Below, one piece after another: positions 61,727-64,000 of a stretch of 64,000 nucleotides of DNA. Position 1 is the first letter of the stretch. Each line of letters begins with the position of its first letter. Both the position numbers and the translations under genes were made by a program. The stretch spans positions 124,001 through 188,000 of the forward strand of contig JADKIA010000003.1 in NCBI GenBank assembly GCA_016721465.1. The letters are read 5' to 3'. Origin of the DNA: Ideonella sp. (GTDB lineage: Bacteria > Pseudomonadota > Gammaproteobacteria > Burkholderiales > Burkholderiaceae_C). The notes beneath the pieces were generated by a model. It ran no database searches, was not told the origin of the DNA, and saw only the letters and a list, made by a program, of their open reading frames with translations.

Positions 61727-62662
61727 ATGACGAGCCCGACTTCCCTCGAATCGCTGATGCAACGCGCCGAACACCTGATTGGCCGCCTCGAATCGGTGCT
61801 GCCGCATCCGCTGGCGCCGCCCGACTGGGGCGTGTCCATTGCCTACCGATATCGCCGCCGCGGCGCATCGGGTTGGCTGCAGCCTGTGCGGCAGGTGGCG
61901 CCGATTGCGCTGACCGACTTGAAGGAAGTGGATGGGCAGAAGGAGCGCCTGGTGCGCAACACCGCGCAGTTCGTGGCCGGACTGCCTGCCAACAACGTGT
62001 TGCTCACCGGTGCGCGAGGCACCGGCAAGAGTTCGTTGATCAAAGCCTGCCTGAACGAGTACGCGCCGATCGGCCTGCGACTGATCGAGGTGGACAAGTC
62101 CGACCTGGTGGACCTGCCCGACCTGGTGGACCTGGTGGCCGAGCGGCCCGAGCGCTTCATCGTCTTCTGCGACGACCTGAGCTTCGATGAGGGCGAGCCG
62201 GGCTACAAGGCGCTGAAGTCCATCCTCGACGGCAGCATCGCGGCGGCCAGCGACAACGTGTTGATCTATGCCACCAGCAACCGCCGCCACCTGTTGCCGG
62301 AGTACATGAAGGAGAACCTGTCCTACACCCACACCGATGATGGCGAAGTTCATCCCGGCGAGGTGGTCGAGGAGAAGATCTCGCTGTCCGAGCGCTTCGG
62401 CCTGTGGATCAGCTTCTACCCCTTCAGCCAACCCGAGTACCTGGCCATCGTGGCGCAGTGGTTGCGCCACTTCGGCGTGACCGAGTCGGTCATCGTGTCC
62501 GCACGTCAGCCTTCGCTGGTTTGGGCCTTGGAGCGTGGTTCGCGCTCGGGCCGGGTGGCCTACCAATTCGCCCGCGATTGGGCCGGGCGGGATCACGCGT
62601 CGGACGTGGTCATCCCGCCGTCCGGCGATGCCCCGGCACCCGACGGGCTGGACCGTGTCTGA
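61727..62662 (+). CDS. DUF815 AAA-type ATPase
   Basis: 311 residues. Walker A LLTGARGTGKSSLIKA, Walker B FIVFCDDLSFDEG, sensor NVLIYATSNRRHLLPEYM, and ISLSERFGLWISFYPF. This is a widespread ATPase family of unknown function, commonly beside a NUDIX gene as here. The start codon is 2 bases past the group II intron, leaving only intron sequence as leader. Expression then relies on splicing or on a promoter inside the intron. It overlaps mutT by 8 bases. Confidence 0.93.
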   Translation: MTSPTSLESLMQRAEHLIGRLESVLPHPLAPPDWGVSIAYRYRRRGASGWLQPVRQVAPIALTDLKEVDGQKERLVRNTAQFVAGLPANNVLLTGARGTGKSSLIKACLNEYAPIGLRLIEVDKSDLVDLPDLVDLVAERPERFIVFCDDLSFDEGEPGYKALKSILDGSIAAASDNVLIYATSNRRHLLPEYMKENLSYTHTDDGEVHPGEVVEEKISLSERFGLWISFYPFSQPEYLAIVAQWLRHFGVTESVIVSARQPSLVWALERGSRSGRVAYQFARDWAGRDHASDVVIPPSGDAPAPDGLDRV

Positions 62663-63140
62663 AGCTGCACCGGCCATCACTTCGGTGGACGGCGTGGACC
62701 GCGGCGAGCGCCCCGTGGTGGACGTGGCGGTGGGCGTGCTGATCGAGCGTGACGCGTCCGATCGGGAAGGTCGTTTCCTGCTCACCAGCCGTCCTGACGG
62801 CAAGGTCTACGCCGGCTACTGGGAGTTCCCGGGCGGCAAGTTCGAGCCGGGCGAGACCGTGGACCTGGCCCTGCGGCGGGAGTTGCACGAGGAGCTGGGC
62901 ATCACCATCGGTGCGGTGCTGCCGTGGCAGCAGGCCGTGTTCGACTACCCCCACGCCCGGGTTCGCCTGCACTTCTGCAAGGTGTTCGACTGGACCGGCG
63001 ATTTCGACATGCGCGAAGGCCAGCAAATGGCCTGGGCCACGCTGCCGGTGCAGGTGCGGCCCGTGCTGCCCGGCACCTTGCCGGTGCTGGCCTGGTTTGC
63101 CGCTGAGCGCGGGCACCAGGGCGCCACGCATGCCGACTGA
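62655..63140 (+). CDS. mutT: NUDIX hydrolase, MutT family
   Basis: 161 residues from a GTG at 62655 overlapping the ATPase stop. The NUDIX box is GGKFEPGETVDLALRRELHE then ELGI, preceded by YAGYWEFPG. MutT hydrolyses oxidised dGTP (8-oxo-dGTP) to prevent mutation. The GTG is chosen because the domain begins at about residue 16 (VVDVAVGVLIERD) and the earlier ATG lies deep within the ATPase gene. hisI follows after 15 bases. Confidence 0.9.
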   Translation: MSEAAPAITSVDGVDRGERPVVDVAVGVLIERDASDREGRFLLTSRPDGKVYAGYWEFPGGKFEPGETVDLALRRELHEELGITIGAVLPWQQAVFDYPHARVRLHFCKVFDWTGDFDMREGQQMAWATLPVQVRPVLPGTLPVLAWFAAERGHQGATHAD

Positions 63141-63155
63141 ATACACTTCGGCGCC

Positions 63156-63554
63156 ATGAGCACGAACTGGATCGACAGCATCAAGTGGGACGCCGACGGG
63201 CTGGTCCCGGTGATTGCGCAAGAGCAAGGCAGCGGCGACGTGCTGATGTTCGCCTACATGAACCAGCACGCGCTGGCCCGCACGGTCGAGACCGGCCAGG
63301 CGGTGTACTGGAGCCGCTCGCGCCAGCGCCTGTGGCACAAGGGCGAGGAGAGCGGCCACTTCCAGCAGGTGCATTCGATCCGCATCGATTGCGACGCCGA
63401 CGTGGTGCTGCTCAGCGTCACGCAACTGGGTCACGTCCCCGGCATCGCCTGCCACACCGGGCGCCACTCCTGCTTCTTCCGCCAGCTTGAAGCCGGCGAG
63501 TGGGTCACCGTGGCCCCGGTGCTCGAAGACCCCGCACGCATCTACAAGGCTTGA
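63156..63554 (+). CDS. hisI: Phosphoribosyl-AMP cyclohydrolase
   Basis: 132 residues. It opens the adenine ring of PR-AMP in histidine synthesis. Motifs: VPVIAQEQGSGDVLMFAYMN, YWSRSRQRLWHKGEESGH, IDCDADVVLLSV and the zinc-binding CHTGRHSCFFRQ. hisI and hisE are separate genes here (fused in enteric bacteria), 8 bases apart. Confidence 0.97.
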   Translation: MSTNWIDSIKWDADGLVPVIAQEQGSGDVLMFAYMNQHALARTVETGQAVYWSRSRQRLWHKGEESGHFQQVHSIRIDCDADVVLLSVTQLGHVPGIACHTGRHSCFFRQLEAGEWVTVAPVLEDPARIYKA

Positions 63555-63562
63555 CAACCCCC

Positions 63563-63928
63563 ATGAGCTCCCCGACCTCGCAAGACCTGCTGGCGCGGCT
63601 GGCCCAGGTGATCGAGTCGCGCAAGCCCGAGGCCGGTGGCGACCCGGACAAGAGCTACGTGGCGCGCCTGTTCAGCAAGGGCACGGACGCGATCCTGAAG
63701 AAGGTGGGCGAGGAAGCCACCGAGATGGTGATGGCCGGCAAGGATGGGGTGGCCGACAAGATCGTCTACGAGGTGGCCGACCTGTGGTTCCACTCGATGA
63801 TCGCGCTGGCGCACTTCGGCCTGAGGCCGGCGGACGTGCTGGCCGAGTTGGTGCGGCGTGAAGGCCTTTCAGGTCTGGAAGAGTTCGCGCTGCGCAAGGT
63901 GAATCAACGCGAGAAGGATGAAGAATGA
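63563..63928 (+). CDS. hisE: Phosphoribosyl-ATP pyrophosphatase
   Basis: 121 residues from ATG 63563. It converts PR-ATP to PR-AMP. Helical NTP pyrophosphatase fold with SYVARLFSKGTDAILKKVGEEATE and YEVADLWFHSMIAL. Its stop overlaps the next gene as ATGA. Confidence 0.95.
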   Translation: MSSPTSQDLLARLAQVIESRKPEAGGDPDKSYVARLFSKGTDAILKKVGEEATEMVMAGKDGVADKIVYEVADLWFHSMIALAHFGLRPADVLAELVRREGLSGLEEFALRKVNQREKDEE

Positions 63929-64000
63929 GCGCAGACCCCCACTGCATCTTCTGCAAGATCGTGGCCGGGCAGATTCCGGCGAAGAAGGTCTACGAAGACG
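63925..64000 (+). CDS. hinT: HIT-family nucleotide-binding protein (start only)
   Basis: The 25 codons before the window edge read MSADPHCIFCKIVAGQIPAK, the highly conserved start of HinT-type purine phosphoramidases (C-IFCKI-xG-x-IP). The HxHxH active site lies beyond the edge. It overlaps hisE by 4 bases. Confidence 0.88.
   Translation, partial: MSADPHCIFCKIVAGQIPAKKVYED

Noticed and set aside
1..64000. CRISPR arrays, tRNA or rRNA genes, prophage
   Set aside because: No regularly spaced repeats, cloverleaf sequences, rRNA segments or phage structural motifs were seen on reading the window.

Overview
The window is GC-rich chromosomal DNA from a betaproteobacterium, most likely order Burkholderiales in the Comamonadaceae/Sphaerotilaceae neighbourhood. 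I infer this from the gene order of the division and wall cluster, the arrangement argB / pyrimidine nucleotidase / slmA, the PEP-CTERM protein, and two families of short GC-rich intergenic repeats. No tRNA, rRNA, CRISPR array or prophage was seen. The clear mobile element is one group II intron.

Layout. 1-7.2 kb is a surface-sensing locus: a LysM/FecR-domain protein (cut by the left edge) faces a TonB-dependent receptor, a YfiR-like periplasmic protein and a large hybrid histidine kinase. 7.3-8.7 kb is an accessory AAA_14/DUF4143 ATPase. 9.3-27 kb is a complete dcw cluster (mraZ, rsmH, ftsL, ftsI, murE, murF, mraY, murD, ftsW, murG, murC, ddl, ftsQ, ftsA, ftsZ). Its genes mostly overlap by a few bases, and it is headed by a promoter with phased MraZ boxes. 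lpxC, which often follows ftsZ closely, lies 7 kb further on. The intervening block holds a glutathione peroxidase-like protein, blaI with a decapitated blaR1 remnant, a Tat-type amidase, and a FecR / heme-binding HAMP sensor / Ser-Thr kinase operon. This block is bracketed by two direct copies of one short repeat.

34-49 kb holds lpxC, two tiny membrane proteins, a dienelactone hydrolase, an ECF sigma factor whose kinase partner survives only as a fragment, and a PEP-CTERM protein. A long minus-strand run follows: ruvC, cdsA-like, plsC-like, the yejABEF peptide/oligopeptide importer, purH, fis and dusB. 49-58 kb holds a YqaA-like membrane protein, an M32 carboxypeptidase, a phasin/patatin pair divergent from a two-domain fatty acyl reductase (storage-lipid theme), argB, a HAD nucleotidase and slmA. 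58.9-64 kb holds pdeM, a group II intron with a frameshifted maturase ending 2 bases before a DUF815 ATPase gene, mutT, hisI, hisE and the start of a HIT-family gene.

The most notable signals are structural. Duplicated start regions at mraY and murC create tiny coupled upstream ORFs. An intergenic repeat has become protein-coding inside the hybrid kinase. Two patches of foreign-looking codon use lie inside rsmH and ddl. Several signalling modules have been pared down by deletion (blaR1, the ECF-linked kinase). No wholly new defence-type system is evident. The best candidate for an undescribed functional unit is the FecR / Tll0287-HAMP / Ser-Thr kinase operon at 30.8-34 kb.
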